From positions 1-36,093 of the forward strand of contig JAFWRA010000133.1 in NCBI GenBank assembly GCA_017508895.1: a DNA stretch of 36,093 bases, given 5' to 3'. The notes under the pieces are model-generated. The model saw nothing but the letters and a program-made list of their open reading frames with translations. It was not told the DNA's origin and searched no databases. Source of the stretch: Bacteroidales bacterium (GTDB taxonomy: Bacteria; Bacteroidota; Bacteroidia; Bacteroidales; F082). Numbering within the stretch: position 1 is the stretch's first letter; the number at the start of each line of letters is the position of its first letter. The position numbers were made by a program, and so were the translations under genes. This document shows positions 15,062-24,631 of this stretch, one piece after another.

Positions 15062-16555
15062 TTAATTGCGTGAGACTTTCATGGCACCCGTACGCTTGAA
15101 GTCTTCCTTGCGCACAGTGATTTTGCCGACCTGGTGGGTTGTGGGCAACGTGGCATTGACTTTTCCGACAAGGTCCTTGAAATAGGCTTCCACCACTTCC
15201 CAAGGCTCATTGCCAAACTCTTCCATGCGCGGAAGAATCTCAATGGCAATCACCTGACGGCCATCCACTTCGTCTTCCTTGACGAGGCAGTCACGCAGTT
15301 TGCTGTCCTTGTAGAACGGCTCTTCGATGCTTTCAGGGCTGACATTCTCGCCATTGGAAAGGATGATGAGGTTCTTGATACGGCCTACGATGTACATATA
15401 GCCTTCATCGTCGAAACGAACGAGGTCACCCGTCTTTACCCAACCATCGGGAGTGAGGGTCTCAGCAGTCTTTTCCGGGTCACCATAGTAGCCGAGGAAC
15501 ACATTGTCACCGCGATACCACAACTCGCCGTCGACCACCTTGGCTTCTTGCTCGGGATACAGCTTACCGACTGAGGTGGGTTTGGCCACGACATCGATGT
15601 TACCCGTGGTAAGGTTGGCACCTTCTGTCATGCCATAACCAGCAAATAGACTGATACCCAGTTTGTCAAACTCACCGATGAGTTTCGGAGGTACATTGGC
15701 GGCACCAGAGATGATGAACTTCAGGTTCCCGCCGAGGAAAGGCGCGCCATACATCTTGACGAGACCCAGCAAGATTTCACAAATGCCTGGAACGGCAACG
15801 AGGCAAGTCGGCTTGATCATCGGGAACTTGGTGATGGTCTCCTTGGTGTTAGCGGCTGCGTACCATGCTCCACCTTCAAACAGTACCGACAAAGTGCTGC
15901 GAATCAAGCCAAACACATGGCTGAGCGGAAGCACACAGGCATAACGGTGACAACCCAACTGATGTCCAGGAGCGTAAACGCCGTTCAAAGCGCCACGCAT
16001 CAAGGCCCTGTGAGGCAGAACGGCACCCTTGGGAGCGCCTGTCGTGCCACCCGTGAAGAAAATGGCTGCAGGATCGTTCTTGTCGACCACTGCGACTGGA
16101 GCCGTATGGTCGGCACAATCCGTGATGGCAACCACTTTGCAAGGCGCATCTTTCACGGCATCCATGAAGTCTTTGCCAGCGGCAAGCACCTTCACACCAA
16201 ACTTCATGCAGCATCCAACGATGGCCTGAGGGGGCAGTTGCGAAGGCAGATTGATGGCCACGAAGCCCGCCGATGTGACGGCAAGAAACATTTCCACGGC
16301 TTCCACAGTGGTATTGTCGATGATGGCTACCTTGTCGCCTTTTTGCAAGCCCATGACGCAAAGCAAGGCGCGTTTGCGTGCCACAATATCGCACACTTGA
16401 CCGTAGTTCAATGTATTAACGGTATCGGATAAGCAAGGCAGGTCGGTCCATTTCTGCCCAATCCATGTTACAAATTCGGGAAGGGTTGGGATGTACTTCA
16501 ACTGCGCAAGTTCTTCGGCAGGAAGCATACTGGGAAAATAAGTGTCATTCTTCAT
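15062..16555 (-). CDS. Acyl-AMP ligase (AMP-binding, acyl-ACP or acyl-CoA synthetase)
   Basis: This 497-residue ANL-superfamily enzyme activates a carboxylic acid with ATP and passes it to a thiol. Visible motifs are the P-loop FFTGGTTGAPKG (166-177), GYGMTEG (A5), the YRGDNVFLGYYGDPE segment, GWVKTGDLVRFDDEGY (A7), GRIKNLIILSNGENVSP (A8), and the catalytic Lys in RTGAMKVSRN at the C terminus (K493). The C-terminal domain is complete. The next gene downstream (8 bases) is an ACP, so the thiol acceptor may be that carrier rather than CoA. The substrate is probably a long-chain fatty acid, but the binding pocket cannot be read from sequence alone. A -7 element lies at 16591-16598. Confidence 0.85.
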   Translation of the reverse strand: MKNDTYFPSMLPAEELAQLKYIPTLPEFVTWIGQKWTDLPCLSDTVNTLNYGQVCDIVARKRALLCVMGLQKGDKVAIIDNTTVEAVEMFLAVTSAGFVAINLPSQLPPQAIVGCCMKFGVKVLAAGKDFMDAVKDAPCKVVAITDCADHTAPVAVVDKNDPAAIFFTGGTTGAPKGAVLPHRALMRGALNGVYAPGHQLGCHRYACVLPLSHVFGLIRSTLSVLFEGGAWYAAANTKETITKFPMIKPTCLVAVPGICEILLGLVKMYGAPFLGGNLKFIISGAANVPPKLIGEFDKLGISLFAGYGMTEGANLTTGNIDVVAKPTSVGKLYPEQEAKVVDGELWYRGDNVFLGYYGDPEKTAETLTPDGWVKTGDLVRFDDEGYMYIVGRIKNLIILSNGENVSPESIEEPFYKDSKLRDCLVKEDEVDGRQVIAIEILPRMEEFGNEPWEVVEAYFKDLVGKVNATLPTTHQVGKITVRKEDFKRTGAMKVSRN

Positions 16556-16590
16556 ATTAAAAAATATTTGTCGTTTTCGAAATTAAGGCA

Positions 16591-16598
16591 CAAAGGTA
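16591..16598 (-). promoter_or_regulatory. -7 element TACCTTTG upstream of the acyl-AMP ligase operon
   Basis: TACCTTTG on the minus strand matches TAnnTTTG, 35 bases before the ligase ATG. No clear -33 TTTG is seen. It is the only promoter-like element between the GH3 gene and the ligase. Confidence 0.5.
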
Positions 16599-16649
16599 GT
16601 GAAAAAAACCATTACCTTAAAAAAAAGTCCTCAATTTCTCCCACGACAT

Positions 16650-19625
16650 TCATTTTGACAAGGGATAAGCCTCATACAGAATGTCATGCAAAGCTGTTCT
16701 GGTGCCCTGCCGCACCAATTTATTAGGCTCGGCATCGGGATAAACACGATTGGAAAGAAACACGATAACAGTCTTGTTTTCGGGGTCAGCCCATACGAAA
16801 GTACCCGTAAAGCCAGTATGTCCATAACCTTTCATAGAACCTAACTTAGATGCCGTACAAGTGCCTTTCTTGTTGATGGGAAGCTTGTCGAAACCAATGC
16901 CGCGACGGTTGTCGTTGCTTGCAGCAAAAGGAGCCTTGGTAAAATAACGCACCGTCTCAGGTTTCAAATACTGTACGCCTTGATAGGTGCCTTCATCGAG
17001 AAACATCTGCATGAGAACGGCCAAGTCACGGGCATTGGAAAACAACCCTGCATGACCCGAGACGCCACCAAACATGGCCGCAGCTTGGTCGTGAACATCA
17101 CCCCAAATCAACTGACGGCGAAACACGGTATCGTTTTCCGTCGGGGCAATCTGATCGCGAGTGAAGTGCTGCAACGGCTGGTAACAGATATGGGACAGGT
17201 TCATTGGAAAGTAAAACTTCTCGTTCAGATAATCCTGGATGCTTTGGTTGGTGATCAGTTTCACTATTTTTGGCATATAATAAAAGCCCATATCGCTATA
17301 CAAGTATTTCTTTTTCCCCAAAGGCGTCTTTGCCACAGAATCGAAAATCTGGTCCACATAGTCATTGACAAGGAAAAGGTTTTCAGCCACTCTGATGGTA
17401 TGGCTTTCGTCCATCTCATCACTGTAAAACTCACGCATCGGACCATTCTCGTCGACTGTCACTTTGTAGAATGGCACCCATGCCTTCAACCCAGCCTGAT
17501 GCGTCATAATGTCGATGAGTTTGAGTTTACCGTGCGCCTTACCTTTTAAATAGGGGAAAAAATCGGCTAAAGTCTTGTTCAGGTCGATCAGCCCGTCATC
17601 GTACAACTTCATGACGGCCAGCGTGGAAGCGAAAATTTTGGTGCATGAGGCAATGTCGTAGAGGTCATCGGCCTGCACCTTATGACCGCCTCCGTAGGTA
17701 AAATTTCCAAAACACTTGTCATAAACCACATTTCCATCTTTCATAACGACAATCTGGCAACCCGGATAAGCCCCATTCCTGATTCCTGACTTGGCAACAG
17801 AATCAAGACGATGTTCATATTTCGGATCCATTTCAGTCGTCGGCAACGGCATAGGCTGCTCATTCTGAATCTGTTGTCCTACCGAAGGCAAAGCCTTGCC
17901 AGGCATTTCTTTTGAGGGTAGCAAATGCGCTTTCTTTACGGGTGCATTGACCACAATGCCATCACCACACTTGAATTTGTTGACCGAAACAGGCAGTGTT
18001 CCATGAGGCTCCAATTCGCCCACAAGCAGACGCACCACTGCATCAACTGCCGGCACCTCGTCTTGATAGCCTACCACTACAGCCTTCACGCTGTTGTTGA
18101 TACGGAACATATCCAAAGCGTATGGACAAGCGAACAAATTGAGAATCACGTCATTTTGTGCCACCAAACGGTTGAAGAACTTCACAGTTGCCTCGTTGAT
18201 GCCGTAGTTACTATTGGCAAACATCGATGTCTTCTCGATGCTGACCACCACCAAGTCATACTTTTCCAGTTTCTTCAGCCAGTCTGTCGACTTGTTCGCG
18301 ATCTCATCCTTGCTCGTGACAAAAGAGGTCGTGCTATAGCCGCGTTCCACAAGTCCGTTATTCACATCATTTTTGGCATTTCCTATCATCACAACCGCGA
18401 TTTTCTTGTTGTTGGCCAGCGGAATCACCTGATTGTCATTGCGCAACAATGTGACGGCCTCATCATATAGTTGCTGACGCAGGTCGGTGTATGATTTCTT
18501 TTTCAAGTCCGTCATCAGGTTTTCTGTCGACACGGCTTTATAATGATTGAGTCCGGCACGATACTTATAGCGCAGGATTTTCTTGCAGCTTTCCTCCACT
18601 CTTGCTGCAGCATTAGGGTCGCGTTCCGCCGCTGCCTTAATGGTCTTGATGGCAAAAGGCACGTTAGAAGGCAGAATCAAGACATCATTGCCTGCCATGA
18701 AGGCCACATACGGCACACTATCGTTGCGCACCTTCTCCGACACACCCTTCATATCGAGGCCATCGGTGAAAATCAGGCCCTCAAAACCCATTTTCTGCTT
18801 AAGCAGCTCGGTGACCACGCCATACGACAGCGAGGATGAAGTGTTTTTCACCTTCTCAATAGCCGGAAAATAGAGATGGCCTACCATCGCTCCATTCGCA
18901 CCTTGTTCAATCATATAACGGAAAGGCGCCAACTCGATGTCGTGCACCTCTTCCATCGTACGGGTCACGGTGGGCAAGGTCAGGTGCGAGTCAGTAGACG
19001 TGTTGCCGTGACCTGGGAAGTGTTTCATCGTGGTAATCAAGCCCTTACTCTGCATGCCGAGAGCGTATGCAGTGGCTTTCTCACCCACAGCCTGCGGATT
19101 CTCGCCAAAGCTACGCATTCCGATAATCGGATTAGCCGCATTGGAGTTGACATCGGCCACTGGAGCAAAGTTGACATGAATGCCCATGCGTTGGCATTGT
19201 TCAGCCACCTGTTGCCCCATCTCATAAATCAGTTCATCGTCGGCGATGGCGCCCAAGGTCATCTGATACGGATAGGCCAAGGTCTTGTTCACGCGCATGG
19301 CCAAACCCCATTCCGCATCAATGGAAACCATCAGCGGGGTCTTTGCCATGGCCTGCCATTCGTTGGTCTTTCGCACCTGAGCATCCGCATCCGCACGGAA
19401 GAAACATACGCCTCCGATGTTGTACTTCTTGATGTATTTTGCTACATCTTCATAAAAAGGCTTGCTCGGTTGGTTGGCACGCATACAAATCAGCTGCCCA
19501 ACCCTTTGCTCTAAAGTCAAGCTGTTATACACCGAATCAACCCAACGGCTTTCGGCATCTTGGGCGAAAACAGAACCTAAGCCCAAAGCCACAAAAGCCA
19601 TCAACAAACAAAATCTACATTTCAT
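16650..19625 (-). CDS. GH3 beta-N-acetylhexosaminidase-like / beta-lactamase-like fusion
   Basis: This 991-residue exported protein has a signal peptide (about 1-21, ending VFAQ). The GH3 domain (about 28-375) shows KHFPGHGNTSTDSH (201-214), the NagZ-type catalytic His/Asp loop, and FTDGLDM with the nucleophile D288. A GH3 C-terminal-like domain follows (about 400-570). The last 370 residues are a class C beta-lactamase/DD-peptidase fold with S660-x-x-K663 in IASCTKIF, YSD in place of YSN, and an HTG motif. The double architecture is common in Bacteroidota and suggests work on muropeptides: removal of GlcNAc plus a peptidase or esterase step. It is last in the operon, 17 bases after the TlpA-like gene. 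Confidence 0.88.
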   Translation of the reverse strand: MKCRFCLLMAFVALGLGSVFAQDAESRWVDSVYNSLTLEQRVGQLICMRANQPSKPFYEDVAKYIKKYNIGGVCFFRADADAQVRKTNEWQAMAKTPLMVSIDAEWGLAMRVNKTLAYPYQMTLGAIADDELIYEMGQQVAEQCQRMGIHVNFAPVADVNSNAANPIIGMRSFGENPQAVGEKATAYALGMQSKGLITTMKHFPGHGNTSTDSHLTLPTVTRTMEEVHDIELAPFRYMIEQGANGAMVGHLYFPAIEKVKNTSSSLSYGVVTELLKQKMGFEGLIFTDGLDMKGVSEKVRNDSVPYVAFMAGNDVLILPSNVPFAIKTIKAAAERDPNAAARVEESCKKILRYKYRAGLNHYKAVSTENLMTDLKKKSYTDLRQQLYDEAVTLLRNDNQVIPLANNKKIAVVMIGNAKNDVNNGLVERGYSTTSFVTSKDEIANKSTDWLKKLEKYDLVVVSIEKTSMFANSNYGINEATVKFFNRLVAQNDVILNLFACPYALDMFRINNSVKAVVVGYQDEVPAVDAVVRLLVGELEPHGTLPVSVNKFKCGDGIVVNAPVKKAHLLPSKEMPGKALPSVGQQIQNEQPMPLPTTEMDPKYEHRLDSVAKSGIRNGAYPGCQIVVMKDGNVVYDKCFGNFTYGGGHKVQADDLYDIASCTKIFASTLAVMKLYDDGLIDLNKTLADFFPYLKGKAHGKLKLIDIMTHQAGLKAWVPFYKVTVDENGPMREFYSDEMDESHTIRVAENLFLVNDYVDQIFDSVAKTPLGKKKYLYSDMGFYYMPKIVKLITNQSIQDYLNEKFYFPMNLSHICYQPLQHFTRDQIAPTENDTVFRRQLIWGDVHDQAAAMFGGVSGHAGLFSNARDLAVLMQMFLDEGTYQGVQYLKPETVRYFTKAPFAASNDNRRGIGFDKLPINKKGTCTASKLGSMKGYGHTGFTGTFVWADPENKTVIVFLSNRVYPDAEPNKLVRQGTRTALHDILYEAYPLSK

Positions 19626-19642
19626 AACACTATAATTTTTAA

Positions 19643-20479
19643 TTATTTATTCGATTTAATATAAAGTTTTAGTTCATCCCAGTCATAAGGCTTACAAACT
19701 ATGTTTTTCTCGGCATCCAACAGGAAAACCGTAGGTGTAGAAGTGATGTGATAGTCCAAAAAAGCCTTGCTTTCCCATCGCAACGGATCATAGAAATGAT
19801 GGCCTTGCAAACGCAGTTGCCTTACCGATTCGGCCACCTCCTCCTGACTATCAGCCAACGCAAAGGTAACCAGCTCGTAATCAGACTTCAAATCAAGGTT
19901 TCTTCGTATTTTTGTCAGGAAATCGTGACAATACTCACAGTCTGTCGACCAAAACACGACAAGAACACGCTTTGCTTCCGACCGATACAACTGATAGGTC
20001 TCGCCTTCGATGCCAACTCCCATAAAATCAGGAGCCTTGGCACCAACTTTCACCAACTGATACGGCTCAGTGATGGAATCCAATCTATGGCCTTCCTCAA
20101 CTGAAACCTCTCCTTCAGATAGCATTGGATAATTCAAAAGATAATCAATCACTTGCGTCCTTCCCATATTGGTATATCCATTCAACATGAATTCCAAAAC
20201 ATACTCGTAAACCCGCATATTAACCTTAGCTCTTTCAAGGATATTGGAGATGCTTATCATTGACAGGCTGTCAAAACGCTTCATGTCGCCATCGGTTGTC
20301 GTGCGAAACAAATAATCCACCATCTTTGCGCTAAAGGCTTGCGATGAAATCAATGCCGTATCCTTAAAATCGACCTCACTCCAATCCTCGTCGGGCGGAG
20401 TGACTTGTGCCTTCAAAATGGCCACAGGACAAAGAAAAGCCAGAAGCAATAGAACAATATGTAAATACTTAATTTTCAA
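19643..20479 (-). CDS. TlpA-like periplasmic thioredoxin
   Basis: This 278-residue exported protein has a signal peptide (about 1-24, ending LKAQ) and an N-terminal helical part (about 30-140), followed by a thioredoxin-like domain (about 145-278). The redox motif is STDCEYC (CxxC), with the cis-Pro at TSTPTVFLLD. It probably acts as a disulfide reductase or relay in the periplasm. The start must be TTG at 20479: no in-frame ATG or GTG precedes the signal peptide, and the first Met after it would remove the peptide. A GGA run lies about 9 bases upstream on the minus strand. It follows rnhB by 15 bases in a long minus-strand operon. Its substrate protein is unknown. Confidence 0.82.
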   Translation of the reverse strand: MKIKYLHIVLLLLAFLCPVAILKAQVTPPDEDWSEVDFKDTALISSQAFSAKMVDYLFRTTTDGDMKRFDSLSMISISNILERAKVNMRVYEYVLEFMLNGYTNMGRTQVIDYLLNYPMLSEGEVSVEEGHRLDSITEPYQLVKVGAKAPDFMGVGIEGETYQLYRSEAKRVLVVFWSTDCEYCHDFLTKIRRNLDLKSDYELVTFALADSQEEVAESVRQLRLQGHHFYDPLRWESKAFLDYHITSTPTVFLLDAEKNIVCKPYDWDELKLYIKSNK

Positions 20480-20494
20480 ATTATTTTCCTTTAT

Positions 20495-21094
20495 TCATTT
20501 CAAGTCTAACTTTAACTGAATGGCCATGTTGAAAGTCAGGCGATGCAGGGGTGTGGTTCCATAGTCAGCTATGGCTTGCTTGTGTTGTTGTGTGGGATAA
20601 CCTTTGTTCTTTTTCCAGTTGTAAACGGGATATTGCTCTCCATATTGTTCCATCAACATGTCCCTCGTGGTCTTGGCCAAGATGGAAGCCGCTGCAATGG
20701 ATTGGTATTTGGCGTCGCCACCCACGATGCAAACATGCTTCACCTTCTTATATGGATTAAAACGATTGCCGTCAATCAGCAACAACTCAGGTTCAAGTGA
20801 TAGTTCATCCAACGCCCTATGCATCGCTAAAAATGAAGCATTTAGAATATTGATTTCATCTATCTCTTGAGCAGAGACGATGCCTATTCCGTAAGACAAA
20901 GCCTCCTGCATAATCAGTTCACGAAGCTGCATCCTTTTCTTTTCCGTCAGCTGTTTGGAATCATTCAGTTCGGGGTAATCCGCATCTTGTTTCAAGATTA
21001 CTGCCGCTGCCACAACGGGACCCGCCAAACAACCACGTCCAGCCTCATCGCATCCCGCCTCAACCTTATCGGAATAATGTGTCATCAGTCCCAT
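20495..21094 (-). CDS. rnhB: Ribonuclease HII
   Basis: This 199-residue enzyme cleaves RNA in RNA-DNA hybrids and nicks at single ribonucleotides. The catalytic DEAGRG motif is near residue 16 ([13 protein letters not shown]), followed by [12 protein letters not shown] and later LLIDG and [14 protein letters not shown], all standard for type II. Length is typical. ATG at 21094 is used; MTHYSDK three codons in is an alternative start. It begins 3 bases after the DUF6427-like gene stop and ends 15 bases before the TlpA-like start, so it is in the same operon. Confidence 0.95.
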   Translation of the reverse strand: MGLMTHYSDKVEAGCDEAGRGCLAGPVVAAAVILKQDADYPELNDSKQLTEKKRMQLRELIMQEALSYGIGIVSAQEIDEINILNASFLAMHRALDELSLEPELLLIDGNRFNPYKKVKHVCIVGGDAKYQSIAAASILAKTTRDMLMEQYGEQYPVYNWKKNKGYPTQQHKQAIADYGTTPLHRLTFNMAIQLKLDLK

Positions 21095-21097
21095 AAC

Positions 21098-22081
21098 TTA
21101 CAAAAATCTAAAGTAGTAGTGATTGGCAAAGACCATTAGGAGGAACAAGGTCAGGAACAGATTGGCCCAACCCGTATTCCCCATGTAAGAGAAAGCATAG
21201 GAAATCAGAATAGACAAGACGATGAAAATCAAACCATTCATCAGCACATTGCCTGTCACAAAAAGGAGCAGCGCGCCAAAGAAAACCATAATCGTGGTCA
21301 TTGAAATCTTGATTCTCACTGCAATAGTCTTCTCGAAACCAGAATTATTGCCGCCAAAGAAAAGGAATACCGTAGCTATCAACAAAAGTGACAACAAGAT
21401 GATAGTCTTCAAGTTAAAGCCACCAACAGAGAAGTGCAGCATGGAGAGATACTCCTTATACCCTAACCACATGCTTGGGAAATCGCCAAACAAGAAGACA
21501 CCGACGAAATAAAAGAAATAGACAAACAGAAATCCGACAATTGGAATCAGTTGCAAGCGAAGGGAACCTTTTTTAGCGATAGGCAGAACGATCATTACCC
21601 AAAACATCAAAACAATGGATGGGAAGTAACACATGGAGGCCAAAGCAAGATACGCCCCTGCCTTCAAAAGGTTCATTTCGGCGTTAGGCATCAAATAGGA
21701 GTCAAACAGATTGCTGATTACCAACAATATGAAAAGCACAGACAAGGCAAAAGGATAGAAATTCGTTTGTGTTTCGGTCATACTCATCAGCAGGACAAAC
21801 ACAAAAGCGCCCATGGTGCTTACCTTGCCCACAATTTGGTTCTTCACCATTATCGCGTTGAAGAGCAGGGTCTCAAACACCAACAAGACAAAGGCAAAGA
21901 TATGCTGGACAAAAGGAGCAAAGTCTAGAAGTCGGTCCACCAGGTTAAAAATCGGGGTCACAGGCTCGCCCAAATCCATGGTCAACTTCCCTGACACAAA
22001 AGCCGGTATCCATAGGGCAATGGCCATCAAGGCAATCACCACATACTGAATGGCATAGCTCTGTCTGAAAAACTTAATCAT
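21098..22081 (-). CDS. Polytopic membrane protein, DUF6427-like
   Basis: This 327-residue protein is almost entirely hydrophobic segments (about eight to ten TM helices) with short loops and has no extracytoplasmic domain. The N terminus FFRQSYAIQYVVIALMAIAL is typical of a Bacteroidota-specific family that I associate with DUF6427. No catalytic motif is visible. Its ATG overlaps the purD stop by 4 bases (ATGA). Its fixed place between purD and rnhB is a Bacteroidota operon pattern rather than a functional clue. I cannot assign a function. Confidence 0.68.
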   Translation of the reverse strand: MIKFFRQSYAIQYVVIALMAIALWIPAFVSGKLTMDLGEPVTPIFNLVDRLLDFAPFVQHIFAFVLLVFETLLFNAIMVKNQIVGKVSTMGAFVFVLLMSMTETQTNFYPFALSVLFILLVISNLFDSYLMPNAEMNLLKAGAYLALASMCYFPSIVLMFWVMIVLPIAKKGSLRLQLIPIVGFLFVYFFYFVGVFLFGDFPSMWLGYKEYLSMLHFSVGGFNLKTIILLSLLLIATVFLFFGGNNSGFEKTIAVRIKISMTTIMVFFGALLLFVTGNVLMNGLIFIVLSILISYAFSYMGNTGWANLFLTLFLLMVFANHYYFRFL

Positions 22082-23448
22082 TGCATCCTCATCAAGTCAA
22101 GCCCAATGTCGTGGCGATAGTTAACACCTTCAAAATGAATCTTCTCTAATTCCCGATATGCGATGCTCCTTGCCTCTTCTATCGAATCTCCATGAGCCGT
22201 CACCGCGATGACACGGCCACCTGCCGTGACCACGTTCTTTTCGGCATCAAATGCTGTGCCAGCATGGAAGGCAACAACGTCCTTCAAATTGTCCAACCCG
22301 CTCATTATCATGCCTTTCTTATAGGCTTCAGGATAGCCGCCAGAGACCATCATCACCGTGACCGCCGTCTTTTCGCACTTGGCATAATGCACCTCGTCAA
22401 GACGACCGTCGGCACAAGCCATGAGCAGCTCGGCGAAGTCGCCATCGATGCGGGTCATCACGGCCTCGGTCTCAGGGTCGCCCATTCGAACATTGTACTC
22501 AATCACGTAAGGATTGCCGCCATCGTTCATCAAACCCAAGAAAATGAAGCCTTTATAGTCGATGCCTTCGGCTTTCAAGCCCTTGAGGGTCGGCTTCACA
22601 ATGCGATCCTCCACCCTGTTCAAGAACTCAGGTGTGCAGAATGGGACCGGCGAGACGGCACCCATGCCGCCCGTGTTCAGACCTTGGTCGCCGTCGCCGA
22701 TGCGCTTGTAGTCCTTGGCCTCGGGCAACAACACATAATGTTCGCCATCAGTCAGCACAAACACCGACACTTCGATGCCTTTCAGGAACTCCTCGATGAC
22801 CACTGTGGCTGAAGCCGCACCAAACTTGCCGTCAAGCATCTTGCCGAGTTCGTCTTTGGCTTCTTGCAAGTCGTTGAGAATCAATACGCCCTTGCCTGCC
22901 GCCAGACCATCAGCTTTCAACACGTAAGGCGCTTTCACGCTTTCAAGGAACTTAAAGCCTTCGTTGAGGTTGTCCTTGTTGACTTTGAAGCACTTGGCCG
23001 TCGGCACACCATATTTCTCCATGAAGTCCTTGGCGTATGCCTTGCTGCCTTCCAATTGGGCGCCTTGCTTGTCGGGACCGATGATCTTCACCCCTTTCAG
23101 CTCGGCATCACCTTTGAAGAAGTCGACGATGCCATCCACCAAAGGCTGCTCTGGACCTACCACGACAAGTTTAATCTCTTGCTTTAAGCAGAAGTCTTTT
23201 ACAGCTTCAAAATCAGATGGTTTTATATTCACATTCACGCCAACTTGAGCTGTTCCGGCATTGCCTGGAGCAATGAATACATGGGCACCTTCGCTTTGGG
23301 CAAGCTTCCATGCCAAAGCGTGTTCGCGGCCTCCTGAGCCGAGCACCAATATGTTGCGTTTTACGGCGGTAATATGTTGTCCTTGTATAGCTTTCCAGTC
23401 CACAGCTTCCTTTTCGTTGTCGGCCGGATACATGATGATGTTTTCCAT
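22078..23448 (-). CDS. purD: Phosphoribosylamine-glycine ligase
   Basis: PurD catalyses the second step of purine synthesis (phosphoribosylamine + glycine + ATP). ATP-grasp motifs are in order: LGSGGREHALAWKL, GPEQPLVDGIVDFF, LKADGLAAGKGVLI, LNTGGMGAVSP and EYNVRMGDPETE. From ATG at 23448 (5 bases after the glycosyltransferase stop) the protein has 456 residues. It has about 30 residues before the usual NILVLGSGG start. ATG at 23433 would shorten this to about 25. No closer ATG exists, so an N-terminal extension is real or a rare start codon is used. The remaining body is of normal length, about 425 residues. Confidence 0.93.
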   Translation of the reverse strand: MENIIMYPADNEKEAVDWKAIQGQHITAVKRNILVLGSGGREHALAWKLAQSEGAHVFIAPGNAGTAQVGVNVNIKPSDFEAVKDFCLKQEIKLVVVGPEQPLVDGIVDFFKGDAELKGVKIIGPDKQGAQLEGSKAYAKDFMEKYGVPTAKCFKVNKDNLNEGFKFLESVKAPYVLKADGLAAGKGVLILNDLQEAKDELGKMLDGKFGAASATVVIEEFLKGIEVSVFVLTDGEHYVLLPEAKDYKRIGDGDQGLNTGGMGAVSPVPFCTPEFLNRVEDRIVKPTLKGLKAEGIDYKGFIFLGLMNDGGNPYVIEYNVRMGDPETEAVMTRIDGDFAELLMACADGRLDEVHYAKCEKTAVTVMMVSGGYPEAYKKGMIMSGLDNLKDVVAFHAGTAFDAEKNVVTAGGRVIAVTAHGDSIEEARSIAYRELEKIHFEGVNYRHDIGLDLMRMQ

Positions 23449-23453
23449 ATCTG

Positions 23454-24578
23454 TTATTTTTCTATAGCTTTCATTAATGAATTCCAAATAGCATTCGCTG
23501 CTTTATCCCACGAGAAAACCTTGACACGTTCCCTGCCTTTCTCAATAAGCGACTCACGCACGTTCTCATCAAGCATTTCCGTCATGCCTTCGGCAATAGA
23601 GGCCTCGCTGAAGGGGTCGACGAGCAAAGCCGCATCATCCGCCACCTCGGGCATGGAAGTCACATTGGAGGTGATGACGGGCGTCTCACACTTGAACGCC
23701 TCCAGAATCGGGATGCCAAAGCCTTCGAAATACGACACATACACCGAAGCCAAGGCCGCTGCCGTCACCTGATGCAAGTCCTCGGCACTCAAGCGACCGG
23801 CAAAGACCACCTCGTCCTTGAAACGCATCTGGCTGTAAGCCTGCTCGATAGGCTCCGACCACCAACGCTTCTCCCCTACAATCAACAACTTGACATTAGA
23901 AGGCGTCTGGCTCTTGAACAAGTCGAAAGCCGTGAACAGTCGTGCAAGGTTCTTGCGCGGATGCAACGAGCCAACGAACATGAAATAAGGATTCCCGTTG
24001 GTATAATGGGCTCTGATCCTTTCCTGCTCCTCTTCAGAAATCGGCGCAAACCTCTCATTCACACCGTTATAGGCCACGTCAATCTTATCAGGTTCAATGC
24101 CATAGCACTCCACGATATCCTGCTTCGAGAACTCCGACACCGTCACGATGCGTTTGGCTTTACGGGCAAAACGCGGGAAGAAAGTCTTGTAGTGCCAAAG
24201 ATGTATCTTCGGCATGTCCTTTGGGAAATGCTCGAAGTTAAGGTCATGGAACTGAGCCACTTGTGGCACATCGGAGCGAAGGCTAAGGTAGCCGTCGGGC
24301 GAGAAGAACAGGTCGGGCTGGATTTGCTTCAGGGCTTTCTTCACCGAGAACTCGAAGAACCAGATGAAGAGGAAGGGGTGCCGCGCCTGAGGAAACAACA
24401 CTATGGGTTTCACATTGTCGCCGAAGACAAACATTGGGTCAGGCTCGCGGTCGAAGAGGAAGTAGAATTCCACCTCAGGATGGTCCTTCACCATGCGGCG
24501 CAAGGTTTCGTATGCCACCCAACCGATACCTTCCAACTTGTTTTTCAGCAACAAGCGTGTATTGACTGCAATTTTCAT
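23454..24578 (-). CDS. Glycosyltransferase family 4
   Basis: This 374-residue GT-B fold enzyme carries the GT4 donor-site motifs: FVGSLHPRKNLARLF (about 197-211), and EGFGIPILEAF with CETPVITSNVTSMPEVADDAALLVDP, whose E-x7-E pattern binds the nucleotide sugar. The N-terminal acceptor half contains QFHDLNFEHFP and a KRIVTVSEFSKQDI segment. It is probably a cytoplasmic mannosyl- or glucosyltransferase in exopolysaccharide or glycolipid synthesis; the sugar cannot be inferred. It heads a six-gene minus-strand operon (GT, purD, DUF6427, rnhB, tlpA-like, GH3 fusion), with a -7 element at 24632-24639. Confidence 0.85.
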   Translation of the reverse strand: MKIAVNTRLLLKNKLEGIGWVAYETLRRMVKDHPEVEFYFLFDREPDPMFVFGDNVKPIVLFPQARHPFLFIWFFEFSVKKALKQIQPDLFFSPDGYLSLRSDVPQVAQFHDLNFEHFPKDMPKIHLWHYKTFFPRFARKAKRIVTVSEFSKQDIVECYGIEPDKIDVAYNGVNERFAPISEEEQERIRAHYTNGNPYFMFVGSLHPRKNLARLFTAFDLFKSQTPSNVKLLIVGEKRWWSEPIEQAYSQMRFKDEVVFAGRLSAEDLHQVTAAALASVYVSYFEGFGIPILEAFKCETPVITSNVTSMPEVADDAALLVDPFSEASIAEGMTEMLDENVRESLIEKGRERVKVFSWDKAANAIWNSLMKAIEK

Positions 24579-24631
24579 TGTTCTGTTTTGACACTCGTTT
24601 TCATGCAGTCATCACACTGCAATTTTGTTCG

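Noticed and set aside
14811..15203. Longer start for the second ACP (130 residues)
   Set aside because: The extra residues overlap the ligase gene in another frame and are not ACP-like; ATG 15053 gives a normal 80-residue ACP.
22192..22812. Plus-strand open frame opposite purD
   Set aside because: Antisense shadow with no domain features; purD on the minus strand is certain.
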